DNA of 64,000 nt, taken from positions 2,839,501 to 2,903,500 of the forward strand of contig NZ_CP026372.1 of NCBI RefSeq assembly GCF_002953135.1, given 5' to 3'. Positions 1 through 8,572 of this stretch are shown one piece after another; the first letter of the stretch is position 1, and every line of letters starts with the position of its first letter. Position numbers and translations under genes: made by a program. This DNA is from Sphingobium sp. SCG-1. GTDB taxonomy: Bacteria > Pseudomonadota > Alphaproteobacteria > Sphingomonadales > Sphingomonadaceae. Under the pieces are notes generated by a model. The model had not been told where the DNA came from. It did no database searches and was given only the letters and a program-made list of their open reading frames with translations.

Positions 1-2176
1 ACTGCGCCGCCGTCACGAAGCCGGTCGTCGGGATGGCATTGGCTTCCGCAAAGCTCGGAATGCGGAAGCCGCGGGACCAGGTGCCACGGACCGACACTTG
101 GCGGATGGGCGTGAATTTCGCCCCTACCTTCGGCGAGAATGCGTGCTGGCCACTGGAATAATCGTCGTATCGGCCAGACGCGTTGATCTCCAGTTGCTCA
201 ATGACCGGCGCATTCAGTTCCGCATAGGCCGACCGGACGGTACGATGCCCGCTGGTGCCGAAGGCGTTCAGGACGAAATAACGCTGCGTCGGACCGTTGG
301 GGTCGGGGTTAGCACTCGGCGCGTCGATCGCTTCGTAACGGATCGCCAAGCCGCCACCGATCTGCAGCGGGCCGCCCGGCAAGTCGAATATGCGTCCGCT
401 GATAGTAGCCTGTAGCCCGTAAAGTTCCGAGTTTGATTCTGTATTGTTATCCGGCGACAGATAATCGAGCACCGCCTGACTGTTCGCATAAGGGTTCACG
501 AAATTATAGCTGCCGTCCGAAATCACGTTCAGCAGGTTCTGGATGTAGACATATCCATTCTGCGTCCGCCGCAGGTCGGTGCGCATCGCGACGCCGTTCA
601 CTGAGAAGTCCCAATCGTCGAAGATTGTCCCCGTCACTCCGGCGGCTGCGCGATAGGTGCGGCTGCGGGTTTCGTTGAACTCCTGAATATTGGGAATACG
701 CCCCAAAATGCGCGCCACCTGTCCTGTAGCGGCGAAAGGATTGTTGGGATTGAGAGTGGCGTTCGGGTTACCCGCCGTGCAATTTGGATCGGGCAGATTG
801 TTGATGAGAGGGCAGACGTAGACCGGCAACGCCAGCACCAGCGACCCCACTGCATTCGCACCTCCGGCCGGAGCGGCAGTGCTGAAGCGCGGGAAGTTGA
901 TGCCCGTCGGCCCATTGCGGCGGATACTGGCAGGCAAACCGCTATAGCTGACGTTGCTTTGCAGGAAATTCGCCTGGAAGAACGCCTCTATGTTGTCGTT
1001 GATGCGGCCAGTCGCGCGGAAGGACGCCCCCCAACGTTCGATATTTGGGGAAATGACGCCGTATTGCGTAATCAGATCGCCTTGGCACACCGTTCCCGGC
1101 GAACGAGGATCGTCGGCAAATTCGGCAGCAGTAAGCGTATAGGGGGTCTCGCCTGCTATGCAGCCCGCCGTCGGATTGAGGAACTGATAGCGCGCCGTCT
1201 CCGCAGCATTAGTCGGACCCGCAGGAGCGACGAAGAAAGTCGTGGCGAACAGACTGGCATCGGTCGTCGTGGAGAAACCCGAATAGCCCTGGCTCGCCGG
1301 ATTGATCGATCCGCCGTTCGGCCCGATCTGCGGGCCGCAAACGCCATCGCGGCAAATGCCCGATTGGTTCTGCGAGTTATACGGATAGCGACGGTCACGA
1401 TTGAACAAGGCTTCCTGATTGAAATAGAAGCCGCTGAGATAGGCATTGAACCCTTGATCGTTCAGATCGCCCCAACCGACGGTCAGACTGAGGCGCTGGT
1501 TCGCCGCGTCACCGCGCTCGCTAATGCCAGCCTCGACCCGGCCCGATATGCCGGTAATCTGCTTCTTGGTGATGACGTTGACCACGCCCGCGATCGCATC
1601 CGCGCCATAAGTGGAGGACGCTCCGTCGCGCAGCACTTCCACGCGATCCACGATATCGTCGGGAATAGTGTTGAGGTCGACGAAGTTGCGTGTCGCGTCG
1701 TCTGCCAGCGGATAATAGGCCGCCCGCTGACCATCAAACAGCACAAGCGTGGAATTGGTGCCAAGCCCGCGAAGCGACACGGCCGAAGCGCCCGCTGCGA
1801 ATGCTCCGTTGGCGGAGAAGGCGTTAGTAAGAGCAGGGCCATTGTTCGATGCGAGCCGCTGGATTGCCTCCTGCGTCGTATTCACGCCCCGCTGCTCGAT
1901 GGCTTCCGCCGTCACCACAGTGATCGGCGACTGCGTAGCGCTGGTGGTCTGCCGCAGGATCGAACCGGTGACGACGATCGCGTCCTCTTCGCTCGGCTGC
2001 GATGAATTCGTCACCGGCGCGGGTTGCTGATCGGCGGGTAACTGCGTGTCAGACTGCTGCGCCGCCGCGCTTTGCGCTGCTGCCGGTGGAGCAAAACCTG
2101 TTCCTATTAGCGCGAAAACGGAAAGGGCCGTGCTTCCACGGAGCCAACAGCGCGTAATGCCAAATTTATGTATCAC
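1..2176 (-). CDS. TonB-dependent outer-membrane receptor, 3' end beyond window
   Basis: Outer-membrane receptor that imports a substrate with energy from TonB/ExbBD. My reading of the minus strand gives one open frame from a GTG at 2174-2176 to the left edge, about 725 residues. A Sec signal peptide ending near AAAQS comes first, then the IVVTGSIL segment where the plug domain starts, the plug motifs SLRGLG and DGASSTYGADAIAGVVN, and barrel strands including SRGFRIPSFAEA. Large receptors of this type usually have 900-1000 residues, so the last quarter of the barrel is probably missing. The GTG start was chosen because AAGGGG lies 8 bases upstream and the two nearby ATG codons run straight into a stop. 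The substrate cannot be told from sequence. Confidence 0.9.
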   Translation of the reverse strand, partial: MIHKFGITRCWLRGSTALSVFALIGTGFAPPAAAQSAAAQQSDTQLPADQQPAPVTNSSQPSEEDAIVVTGSILRQTTSATQSPITVVTAEAIEQRGVNTTQEAIQRLASNNGPALTNAFSANGAFAAGASAVSLRGLGTNSTLVLFDGQRAAYYPLADDATRNFVDLNTIPDDIVDRVEVLRDGASSTYGADAIAGVVNVITKKQITGISGRVEAGISERGDAANQRLSLTVGWGDLNDQGFNAYLSGFYFNQEALFNRDRRYPYNSQNQSGICRDGVCGPQIGPNGGSINPASQGYSGFSTTTDASLFATTFFVAPAGPTNAAETARYQFLNPTAGCIAGETPYTLTAAEFADDPRSPGTVCQGDLITQYGVISPNIERWGASFRATGRINDNIEAFFQANFLQSNVSYSGLPASIRRNGPTGINFPRFSTAAPAGGANAVGSLVLALPVYVCPLINNLPDPNCTAGNPNATLNPNNPFAATGQVARILGRIPNIQEFNETRSRTYRAAAGVTGTIFDDWDFSVNGVAMRTDLRRTQNGYVYIQNLLNVISDGSYNFVNPYANSQAVLDYLSPDNNTESNSELYGLQATISGRIFDLPGGPLQIGGGLAIRYEAIDAPSANPDPNGPTQRYFVLNAFGTSGHRTVRSAYAELNAPVIEQLEINASGRYDDYSSGQHAFSPKVGAKFTPIRQVSVRGTWSRGFRIPSFAEANAIPTTGFVTAAQ

Positions 2177-2416
2177 ATCATGTCCCCTTAAGCGTTTGGG
2201 TCACACCTCGCCTTGCTCGGCGAGATGATCGAAAAACGCAGGGACGCAGGGATGAGACGCTTATGGTCCCGGCAACCTAGCTTTGGTCGACCGTCGCTTT
2301 TTCCGGGTTCTGTGATGGAAACGCCACACTATTACGCTGCGTGGAGGCAATGTCGTTAGAGCTGGAAGCGTCAGAGCAGATACGATCCGAAGATCAACAG
2401 GTACGTCGCGCCCGCT
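2177..2416. other. non-coding stretch between receptor and small membrane gene
   Basis: No gene, terminator or clear repeat was recognised here. It presumably carries the promoter of the receptor gene that starts at 2176 on the minus strand. Confidence 0.4.
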
Positions 2417-2575
2417 TTAGAACAAATACCAGAATAGCGCGAAGGCCCCGGCATAGCCGATCAGCAATGCGACAGGTCCGGCAACACGCGACACCATATG
2501 TGTCGCGTCTTCTATTGGATCGGCTTTGGCCGGTAATTCCGCATATTTCCTGAATGGAGAAAAAACGTGCTTCAT
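2417..2575 (-). CDS. small single-pass membrane protein, hypothetical
   Basis: A 52-residue reading frame not recognised as any family. The N-terminal half is charged and soluble. The last 23 residues (VAGPVALLIGYAGAFALFWY region) form one convincing membrane helix ending at the C-terminus. The frame is open up to an ATG at 2684-2686, but I prefer the ATG at 2573-2575. It has GGGA upstream, and the longer start would sit inside the dyad region that looks like promoter or operator DNA. It is divergent from the S24-type repressor and may be its target. Length and lack of family make this tentative. Confidence 0.45.
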   Translation of the reverse strand: MKHVFSPFRKYAELPAKADPIEDATHMVSRVAGPVALLIGYAGAFALFWYLF

Positions 2576-2629
2576 TAGATTTCCCGGCACCCCCATGCGA
2601 GACAAGACAACGCAGATGTGCCGAAAAAT

Positions 2630-2664
2630 GTGCTTTAACGCAACATATTTTGCGTTTAAGGCAC
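2630..2664. promoter_or_regulatory. inverted repeat, possible operator
   Basis: GTGCTTTAACGCAA and TTGCGTTTAAGGCAC form a nearly perfect dyad of about 14 bp per arm around an AT-rich centre. It lies between the divergent small membrane gene and the HTH/S24 repressor gene, where an autoregulatory operator would be expected. That function is inferred. Confidence 0.45.
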
Positions 2665-2665
2665 G

Positions 2666-2685
2666 TGCATTATAGTCATAATGCA
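2666..2685. promoter_or_regulatory. second inverted repeat, possible operator
   Basis: TGCATTAT and ATAATGCA are exact 8-bp inverted copies separated by four bases, one base downstream of the larger dyad. Two adjacent dyads fit cooperative repressor binding, but the arms differ in sequence, so they may not bind the same protein. Confidence 0.4.
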
Positions 2686-2850
2686 TGGTAAGCTAAAATC
2701 ACCTTGCAGTATAAATACTTAGACGAATTTACCATCCATAATGGCGGTACTTTTCACAAATAGATCAGGTTTGAGGGACGCGTAAATTGCGATCCAACCT
2801 CAAGATAGACAGTGGAGGATGCGGATCAGTTGATGGCCCGCGTTTGAGAT

Positions 2851-3546
2851 ATGGCAGATATTGAACAGGAAAAAGCACGGCAACTCATTGGCCGGATTGT
2901 TAACGCAACGAGCCTCTCGGTGACAGAAATCGCGCGCAAGGCGGGTCTTTCACCGTCTACATTGACGCGGATCTATCCGGAATCGACGGTGAACTACACA
3001 CTTTCGACCCGGACGTTGGCGAAAATCCGAACAGCCTTCCCCATTGCGGAAGATGGTGACGTAATGGGCCGCGTCGCCGATCAAAGGCAAGCGTTTGCAC
3101 CCCAACCCGCGCCGAGCCTCTCCGTCTACGTCCTTGGACCGCTGGACGACCCTTCGGTGGGAGAGCAACTCTCCGTGCCCGCCGAATTCGAGCTTTACAG
3201 CGCCGATCTTGAGGACATCAAAATCAAGCAGACGACGCAGTTCGAGCTACGGGAAAAGGACCGCTTCGTCGCCGCCTATATGCCCGGAGACGCCATGGAG
3301 CCGCGGTTCCGGGCCGGGGAAATGGTCCTGATCGACAAAGTCCGGCCTGCATCCATCGGTGGCGACGTGTTCGTAGAACTGACGAGTGGTGAAGGCCCGG
3401 CGGTTGTAACCATAGCCAAGCTGACGGAGCGCGATCGCAACCAGATCACATTGCTTCAGCACCGCTACAAAGCCGAAATCAACATCCACCGCAGCCGCGT
3501 TGAGAATATCTACCCAATCGTCGCGCTATTTGAAGACCGCTTCTGA
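2851..3546 (+). CDS. HTH / S24 LexA-like repressor lacking the catalytic serine
   Basis: A 231-residue regulator. Residues about 10-55 form a helix-turn-helix (TSLSVTEIARKAGLSPSTLTRIY). Residues about 90-228 form an S24/LexA-like C-terminal domain, which dimerises and, in active members, self-cleaves with a Ser-Lys dyad. The family motif GDSMEP reads GDAMEP here: codon 148 is GCC (Ala, 3292-3294). The lysine of VVTIAKL is present. The protein should therefore fold and bind DNA but not cleave itself. It is not lexA itself. It is divergent from a small membrane gene, with two dyads between them, and a strong hairpin follows the stop. Phage-like or stress regulation is possible. Confidence 0.8.
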   Translation: MADIEQEKARQLIGRIVNATSLSVTEIARKAGLSPSTLTRIYPESTVNYTLSTRTLAKIRTAFPIAEDGDVMGRVADQRQAFAPQPAPSLSVYVLGPLDDPSVGEQLSVPAEFELYSADLEDIKIKQTTQFELREKDRFVAAYMPGDAMEPRFRAGEMVLIDKVRPASIGGDVFVELTSGEGPAVVTIAKLTERDRNQITLLQHRYKAEINIHRSRVENIYPIVALFEDRF

Positions 3547-3548
3547 CA

Positions 3549-3587
3549 CGAAGAAGGAGCGGACCTGTACGATCCGCTCCTTCTTCG
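3549..3587 (+). terminator. hairpin terminator after the S24 repressor
   Basis: CGAAGAAGGAGCGGA and TCCGCTCCTTCTTCG are perfect 15-bp inverted copies with a 9-base loop, starting three bases after the repressor stop codon. A weak T-rich run follows on the plus strand. It lies between two convergent genes and may also serve aspS. Confidence 0.75.
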
Positions 3588-3642
3588 ATTTCTGGTTTTA
3601 TGCCTCTACTTCACCGTCGGCTTCCGCCACGGTTGATCGCGT

Positions 3643-5424
3643 TCATGCCTTCGGTGCAGGCTCCACCACGCGGATGCTGAGTTCGCGAAGCTGTTTCAGC
3701 GACACGTTGTTCGGCGCGCCCATCATCAGGTCTTCGGCCTTCTGGTTCATCGGGAACAGCACGACCTCGCGGATGTTCGGTTCGTCCGCCAACAGCATCA
3801 CCATGCGATCTACACCCGGAGCGGAACCGCCATGCGGCGGCGCGCCGAATTTGAATGCGTTCAGCATGCCCGAGAAGTTCTTCTCCACGTCCTCGGCCGA
3901 GTAGCCTGCAATCTCGAACGCCTTGTACATGATGTCCGGGCGATGGTTCCGGATCGCACCGGACGACAGCTCCACGCCGTTGCAGACGATGTCATACTGC
4001 CACGCCAGGATGTCGAGCGGGTCCCTCGTCTCCAGTGCCTCCATCTCGCCCTGCGGCATGGAGAAGGGATTGTGGCTGAAATCGACCTTTTTGTTGTCCT
4101 CGTCATATTCGAACATCGGGAAGTCGACGATCCAGCAGAATTTGAACACGTCCTGCTCGATCAGGCCCAGCAATTCGCCGGTCCGCGTCCGCGCCGCACC
4201 GGCCAGCTTCGCCGCCTGCAATTCCTTGCCCGCCGCGAAGAACACGCCGTCGTTCGGCCCGAGGCCCAGCGCCGCGATCAGCTTTGCCGTGGCTTCCTCG
4301 CCATGGTTCTTGGCGATGGGGCCGCCGGGTACGCCATCCTTGATGTTGATGTAGCCAAGCCCTGCGTGGCCTTCGCCGCGCGCCCAGACGTTCATGTCGT
4401 CGAAGAACTTGCGGCTTCCTGCGCCAGCGCCCGGAGCTGGAATAGCGCGGATCACGCCGCCGCCTTCGACGATCCCCGCGAAAATGCCGAAGCCCGAGTC
4501 GACGAAATGCTCGGTCACATCGGTGATCTCGATGGGATTGCGAAGGTCGGGCTTGTCGCTGCCATATTTCAGCATGGACTCGCGATAGGCGATGCGCGGG
4601 AACGGGTAAGGCGTCACTGCCTTGCCGTCCGCGAATTCCTCGAAGACGCCATGCAGCACTGGCTCGATGGCATTGAACACATCGTCCTGCGTTACGAAGC
4701 TCATCTCGAAATCGAGCTGGTAGAACTCGCCCGGAGAGCGATCCGCGCGCGCGTCCTCATCGCGGAAACAGGGCGCAATCTGGAAATAGCGGTCGAACCC
4801 GGCGACCATCAGCAGTTGCTTGAACATCTGCGGCGCCTGCGGCAGTGCGTAGAACTTGCCCGGATGCACCCGGCTCGGCACCAGGAAGTCACGCGCGCCC
4901 TCTGGCGACGAAGCCGTCAGGATCGGCGTCTGGAACTCGGTGAAGCCCTGCCCGATCATCCGGCTGCGCAGCGACGCGATTACCGAAGAACGCAGCATGA
5001 TATTCTTGTGCAGCCGCTCCCGCCGCAGATCGAGGAAGCGATAGCGCAGGCGGATGTCCTCTGGATATTCCTGTTCACCCGCGACCGGCATAGGCAATTC
5101 ATGCGCAGAGGACTGCACCGTCACCTTGTCCGCAACCACCTCGATGGCGCCAGTCGCAAGGTTCGGATTGGTAGCCTCCGGCCCACGCGACACCACTTCG
5201 CCGTCGATCGTCACGACCGATTCGACACGCAGCCCCTCTAGCACCCGTAGCGCCTCGCTGTCCGCCTTCGCGACGATCTGCGTCAGCCCATAATGGTCGC
5301 GCAAGTCGACGAACAGCACGCCGCCATGGTCGCGCTTGCGGTGCACCCAGCCGGAGAGGCGGACATTCGCGCCGACATCGCTCTCACGGAGGGCGGCGCA
5401 GTTATGGGTGCGGTAAACGTGCAT
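3643..5424 (-). CDS. aspS: aspartyl-tRNA synthetase, probably non-discriminating
   Basis: Charges tRNA-Asp with aspartate in the cytoplasm. The 593 residues match the bacterial AspRS length: an N-terminal OB-fold anticodon domain, class II motif 2 (FRDEDARADR), the bacterial GAD insertion and motif 3 (GVDRMVML). The anticodon domain carries RRD-type HGG (RKRDHGG, residues 29-35). From family knowledge, His at this place marks enzymes that also charge tRNA-Asn, to be amidated by GatCAB, as in many alphaproteobacteria. The start is the ATG at 5422-5424 with GGAAG upstream; a TTG six codons earlier is less likely. It is divergent from rnd. Confidence 0.96.
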   Translation of the reverse strand: MHVYRTHNCAALRESDVGANVRLSGWVHRKRDHGGVLFVDLRDHYGLTQIVAKADSEALRVLEGLRVESVVTIDGEVVSRGPEATNPNLATGAIEVVADKVTVQSSAHELPMPVAGEQEYPEDIRLRYRFLDLRRERLHKNIMLRSSVIASLRSRMIGQGFTEFQTPILTASSPEGARDFLVPSRVHPGKFYALPQAPQMFKQLLMVAGFDRYFQIAPCFRDEDARADRSPGEFYQLDFEMSFVTQDDVFNAIEPVLHGVFEEFADGKAVTPYPFPRIAYRESMLKYGSDKPDLRNPIEITDVTEHFVDSGFGIFAGIVEGGGVIRAIPAPGAGAGSRKFFDDMNVWARGEGHAGLGYINIKDGVPGGPIAKNHGEEATAKLIAALGLGPNDGVFFAAGKELQAAKLAGAARTRTGELLGLIEQDVFKFCWIVDFPMFEYDEDNKKVDFSHNPFSMPQGEMEALETRDPLDILAWQYDIVCNGVELSSGAIRNHRPDIMYKAFEIAGYSAEDVEKNFSGMLNAFKFGAPPHGGSAPGVDRMVMLLADEPNIREVVLFPMNQKAEDLMMGAPNNVSLKQLRELSIRVVEPAPKA

Positions 5425-5548
5425 GGCTCTGTTTTCTTCCAACGCTTTACGGAAATGACAAACCCGTGGATCGGGGCTATGGCCGAATATGTCGAAACCG
5501 ACGAGCCCGCCAGGGAGCGGGCCAGCCCATAATAAGATCGAAGACCAT

Positions 5549-6742
5549 ATGCAAATTCATCCGCTGATCAGCGACAGCAAAACCCTCGCCGAATTCTGCC
5601 AGCGCATTGCCAAATCCCCCTATATTGCCGTCGATACCGAGTTCATGCGGGAGAACAGCTATTGGCCCGACCTGTGCCTGTTGCAAGTCGCCGATGACAG
5701 GGAAGCGGCGGCGATAGATCCCAAGGCACCGGGGCTGGACATGAAGCCCCTCCTTGATCTCCTCGTCGAGGATCAGGATGTGCTTAAGGTTTTCCATGCC
5801 GGCGGGCAGGATCTCGAAATCATCCACAACATGACGGGAAAGACGCCCTACCCCATGTTCGATACGCAGATCGCCGCGATGGCGCTCGGTTTGGGCGAGC
5901 AGATCGGCTACGGCAATCTGGTCGATGCATGGCTAGGCATCACGCTCGACAAGGGCGCGCGTTTCACAGATTGGGCACGCCGCCCACTGGACAAGCGGCA
6001 GATCGACTATGCCATCGGCGACGTCACTTACCTCATCCAGATTTTTCCGATGATGCTCGCTGACCTCAAGAAGACGGGGCGCGGCGGCTGGCTGGATCAG
6101 GAGATGGAGCGGATCAGCGACCCCTCCAACTACGTGAACGAACCCGACGAGGCATGGAAGCGCGTCAGGATCGCCAGCCGCAAACCTGATGTACTCGGCC
6201 GCCTGAAGGCGCTTGCGGCATGGCGGGAGATCGAGGCGCAGGACAAGAATCTGCCGCGTGGCCGCATCGTCAAGGACGAAACGCTGGCCGACATCGCTTC
6301 CCACCCGCCGCGCACGCAGGACGATCTGGCGAAGGTCCGTGGACTCTCCGCAGGCTGGAAAAGCAACGACATCGGCACGCGCATGATACAGGCGCTAGCC
6401 AACGCCAAGCCGCTGGACCGCGACGAAATGCCGGAACGCGATCCTAAAAAGCCGGGTCTCGGCAAGGATGGCGCATTGGTTGCGGACTTGCTCAAGCTCC
6501 TGCTCAAAATTCGTGCCCGCGAAATCAACGTCGCCGCCCGGCTTTTGGCGCGCACCGACGATCTAGATGCGCTGGCAGCGGGCGAGCGCGACGGCTTGTC
6601 GATCCTGGAAGGCTGGCGTTACGAACAATTCGGGCGCGATGCCGTCGACTTGGTGGAAGGCCGGATGGCGTTCGCGGTGAAGAACGGCAGGTTGCGTATG
6701 ACGCGGACTGTCGCGATCGCCGACGCCTCTGCGGAGGGCTGA
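5549..6742 (+). CDS. rnd: ribonuclease D
   Basis: A 3'-5' exoribonuclease that trims tRNA precursors. The 397 residues hold a DEDD exonuclease domain with motif I VDTEFMREN, motif II FHAGGQDLEII and motif III YAIGDVTYL, then HRDC domains from about residue 210 (ALAAWREIEAQDKNLPRGRIVKD region). The ATG at 5549 has GAAG just upstream and starts at MQIHPLI, the usual N-terminus; the open frame extends 20 codons further without family similarity. The next gene begins three bases after the stop. Confidence 0.95.
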   Translation: MQIHPLISDSKTLAEFCQRIAKSPYIAVDTEFMRENSYWPDLCLLQVADDREAAAIDPKAPGLDMKPLLDLLVEDQDVLKVFHAGGQDLEIIHNMTGKTPYPMFDTQIAAMALGLGEQIGYGNLVDAWLGITLDKGARFTDWARRPLDKRQIDYAIGDVTYLIQIFPMMLADLKKTGRGGWLDQEMERISDPSNYVNEPDEAWKRVRIASRKPDVLGRLKALAAWREIEAQDKNLPRGRIVKDETLADIASHPPRTQDDLAKVRGLSAGWKSNDIGTRMIQALANAKPLDRDEMPERDPKKPGLGKDGALVADLLKLLLKIRAREINVAARLLARTDDLDALAAGERDGLSILEGWRYEQFGRDAVDLVEGRMAFAVKNGRLRMTRTVAIADASAEG

Positions 6743-6745
6743 GCC

Positions 6746-7036
6746 ATGCTGAAAATCATCATGCCGCTAGCTTTGTTGGTGCCAATCACCGCTTGCGCGA
6801 CCGCGCAAAGCGAGCCGCACGCGGCTGGAGATGCAGCCTGTAATGACGCCGCCCTGAGCAGCTTCATCGGCACCAAAGCGTCCGAAGCCTCGGCAGCGGA
6901 TATGTTGAAAGTTTCGCGAGCACGGCATCTGCGCTGGGCAGGACCAGGGATGGCGCTGACAATGGACTATCGGGCGGACAGGCTGACGGTCAGCTACGAT
7001 TCCACTATGGGGATTACGTCTGCCCGCTGCGGGTAA
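6746..7036 (+). CDS. I78-type peptidase inhibitor lipoprotein
   Basis: A 96-residue exported protein. A hydrophobic signal peptide ends in the lipobox ITAC (Cys17), so it is probably lipidated. The rest shows the I78 inhibitor pattern: an early Cys, a FIGTKASEA segment, LRWAGPGMALTMDYRADRL and a final CG, the two cysteines probably forming a disulfide. Members of the family inhibit serine proteases in the periplasm. Its ATG lies three bases after the rnd stop and the rnd end supplies GAGGG as ribosome-binding site, so the two are co-transcribed. A functional link to RNase D is not evident. Confidence 0.8.
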   Translation: MLKIIMPLALLVPITACATAQSEPHAAGDAACNDAALSSFIGTKASEASAADMLKVSRARHLRWAGPGMALTMDYRADRLTVSYDSTMGITSARCG

Positions 7037-7048
7037 CGCGCCGGAACG

Positions 7049-8569
7049 TTAAGCCGCGACCGCCATAGCATATCTCAGCCCAAGCGCCTGCGCCAAACTG
7101 CGCAGTCGGCGCTCAACTGCCTCTCCATAAAGATCTTCATGGCGAGCAGGCAGAACCAGCGTCAATGTACCGTCTTCTACATCGAGACGACCGCCGAGCA
7201 GCGGCCCCTCGACACCGCCCGATAATCGCTGCCCCAACCGTATCGCCATGCCCCACAGCGCGGCCCGCCGCAGCGCATCAGCCCCGGCAAGGCGTGTCAA
7301 TTCAGCTGGCGTTTGCGTTCCGCCCCCAAAATTGCTGTGCAGTGCCTGCGCCAACATTGCGCGACCCTCCACATCTATGCCAACCCAGTTGCCGTGTAGC
7401 GCGATTTCGACGCCTCGCTCTGAACGAAAATCCGGATTGGCACGCCAGCCGACATCCGCCAGCAAGCAAGCCGCGCGCCGGATGCGCCGCCATTTCTCCC
7501 CGTCTTCCAAAAAGAGCGGCGCGATCCAGTTCTCGATAAGGTCGCCGTGGCCGGGGAACCTTCCCTGAGCCTCACCTTCCGCTTCCACGGCAGCCAGAAG
7601 CGGATCTTCCAGCCGTATGTCCTTCGGCAGCGCCTCGAACAGCAGGCCTTCCCGCAATCCGTAGGCCGAGACGATGAGCCGGCTGCTTTTCAACTGCCGG
7701 ACCATGACCGACAGCAAGGCAGCTGCGCCCGGCAAAGTAGGAATACGGCTTCCCGTAAGTGCGGGCACATTCTTCAGGGTTTCGCGATGCATCTGACTGG
7801 TCACGCGGACGAGATGCGCTGCCCGTGCCGCTGTCATCTCATAGTGGTGGATAACCGGCAACGCGAAATGGTTGAGGTGCATGTCAAGGCGCGCCAGCGA
7901 TCGCCACGATCCACCCACGAGGTAAAAGGGAAGCCCCTGCTCCACTGCATCCCAACCGGCCTTCTTCAGCAGTTTCTTGACGTGCCGTTCCAGCGCGCCA
8001 TTCCCTTTCGCGCGCACTTCAGGGAGCCGCAGCACGCCTAAGGGAAGGGACGTGATCTCATGAACCTGACCGTCGCGAATGCGCACAAGTTCCAAGCTTC
8101 CACCGCCCAAATCACCGACAATCCCATTGGCGTGGGGAATAGCGGACAGAACGCCATAGCCGGATGCCGCGCCTTCCTGCGCGCCCGACAGCAGCTCCAC
8201 ATCAAGTCCGATTGCTTTCGCCCTGCGCAACAACTCCGTTCCATTGGTGGCGTCACGCACAGCCGCAGTGGCAACGCAGCGCAAGGAAGCGACGCCCATC
8301 TCTTCACAAAGATGTTTGTAACGGGCCAATGCCCCAAGGCTTCGCTTCATAGCGGCAGGCTCGATCATCCCGGTCTTGCCCAGCGACGCGCCCAAGCCCG
8401 CCATCACTTTCTCATTGAACAATATGAAGGGGATACGGCGGGGCCCGTCATAAACGACAAGGCGAACGCTGTTCGAACCGATGTCGATTATCGCCGAGCG
8501 CGTCTCGACCACGGACGCAGCTTCATCACGAGTTGTAGCGGTGCGCAGGAAAGTCCGGATGGAGGCCAT
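7049..8569 (-). CDS. ppx: exopolyphosphatase, Ppx/GppA family
   Basis: Hydrolyses terminal phosphate from polyphosphate (or pppGpp for GppA-type members). The 506 residues begin with the ASKHA fold: the phosphate-1 loop IDIGSNSVRLVVYDG, a second loop around VATAAVRDATN, and GDLGGGSLELV. A C-terminal helical HD-like domain follows from about residue 320. It starts three bases after the ppk1 stop, so synthesis and breakdown of polyphosphate are co-transcribed. Which of the two activities dominates cannot be told, but the ppk1 partner favours exopolyphosphatase. Confidence 0.93.
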   Translation of the reverse strand: MASIRTFLRTATTRDEAASVVETRSAIIDIGSNSVRLVVYDGPRRIPFILFNEKVMAGLGASLGKTGMIEPAAMKRSLGALARYKHLCEEMGVASLRCVATAAVRDATNGTELLRRAKAIGLDVELLSGAQEGAASGYGVLSAIPHANGIVGDLGGGSLELVRIRDGQVHEITSLPLGVLRLPEVRAKGNGALERHVKKLLKKAGWDAVEQGLPFYLVGGSWRSLARLDMHLNHFALPVIHHYEMTAARAAHLVRVTSQMHRETLKNVPALTGSRIPTLPGAAALLSVMVRQLKSSRLIVSAYGLREGLLFEALPKDIRLEDPLLAAVEAEGEAQGRFPGHGDLIENWIAPLFLEDGEKWRRIRRAACLLADVGWRANPDFRSERGVEIALHGNWVGIDVEGRAMLAQALHSNFGGGTQTPAELTRLAGADALRRAALWGMAIRLGQRLSGGVEGPLLGGRLDVEDGTLTLVLPARHEDLYGEAVERRLRSLAQALGLRYAMAVAA

Positions 8570-8572
8570 GGA

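Noticed and set aside
2851..3546. lexA, the SOS repressor
   Set aside because: The N-terminal HTH is unlike LexA and the nucleophile serine is missing.
3832..5241. 469-codon plus-strand frame
   Set aside because: It is antisense to aspS, has no family match, and reflects the GC-rich codon pattern.
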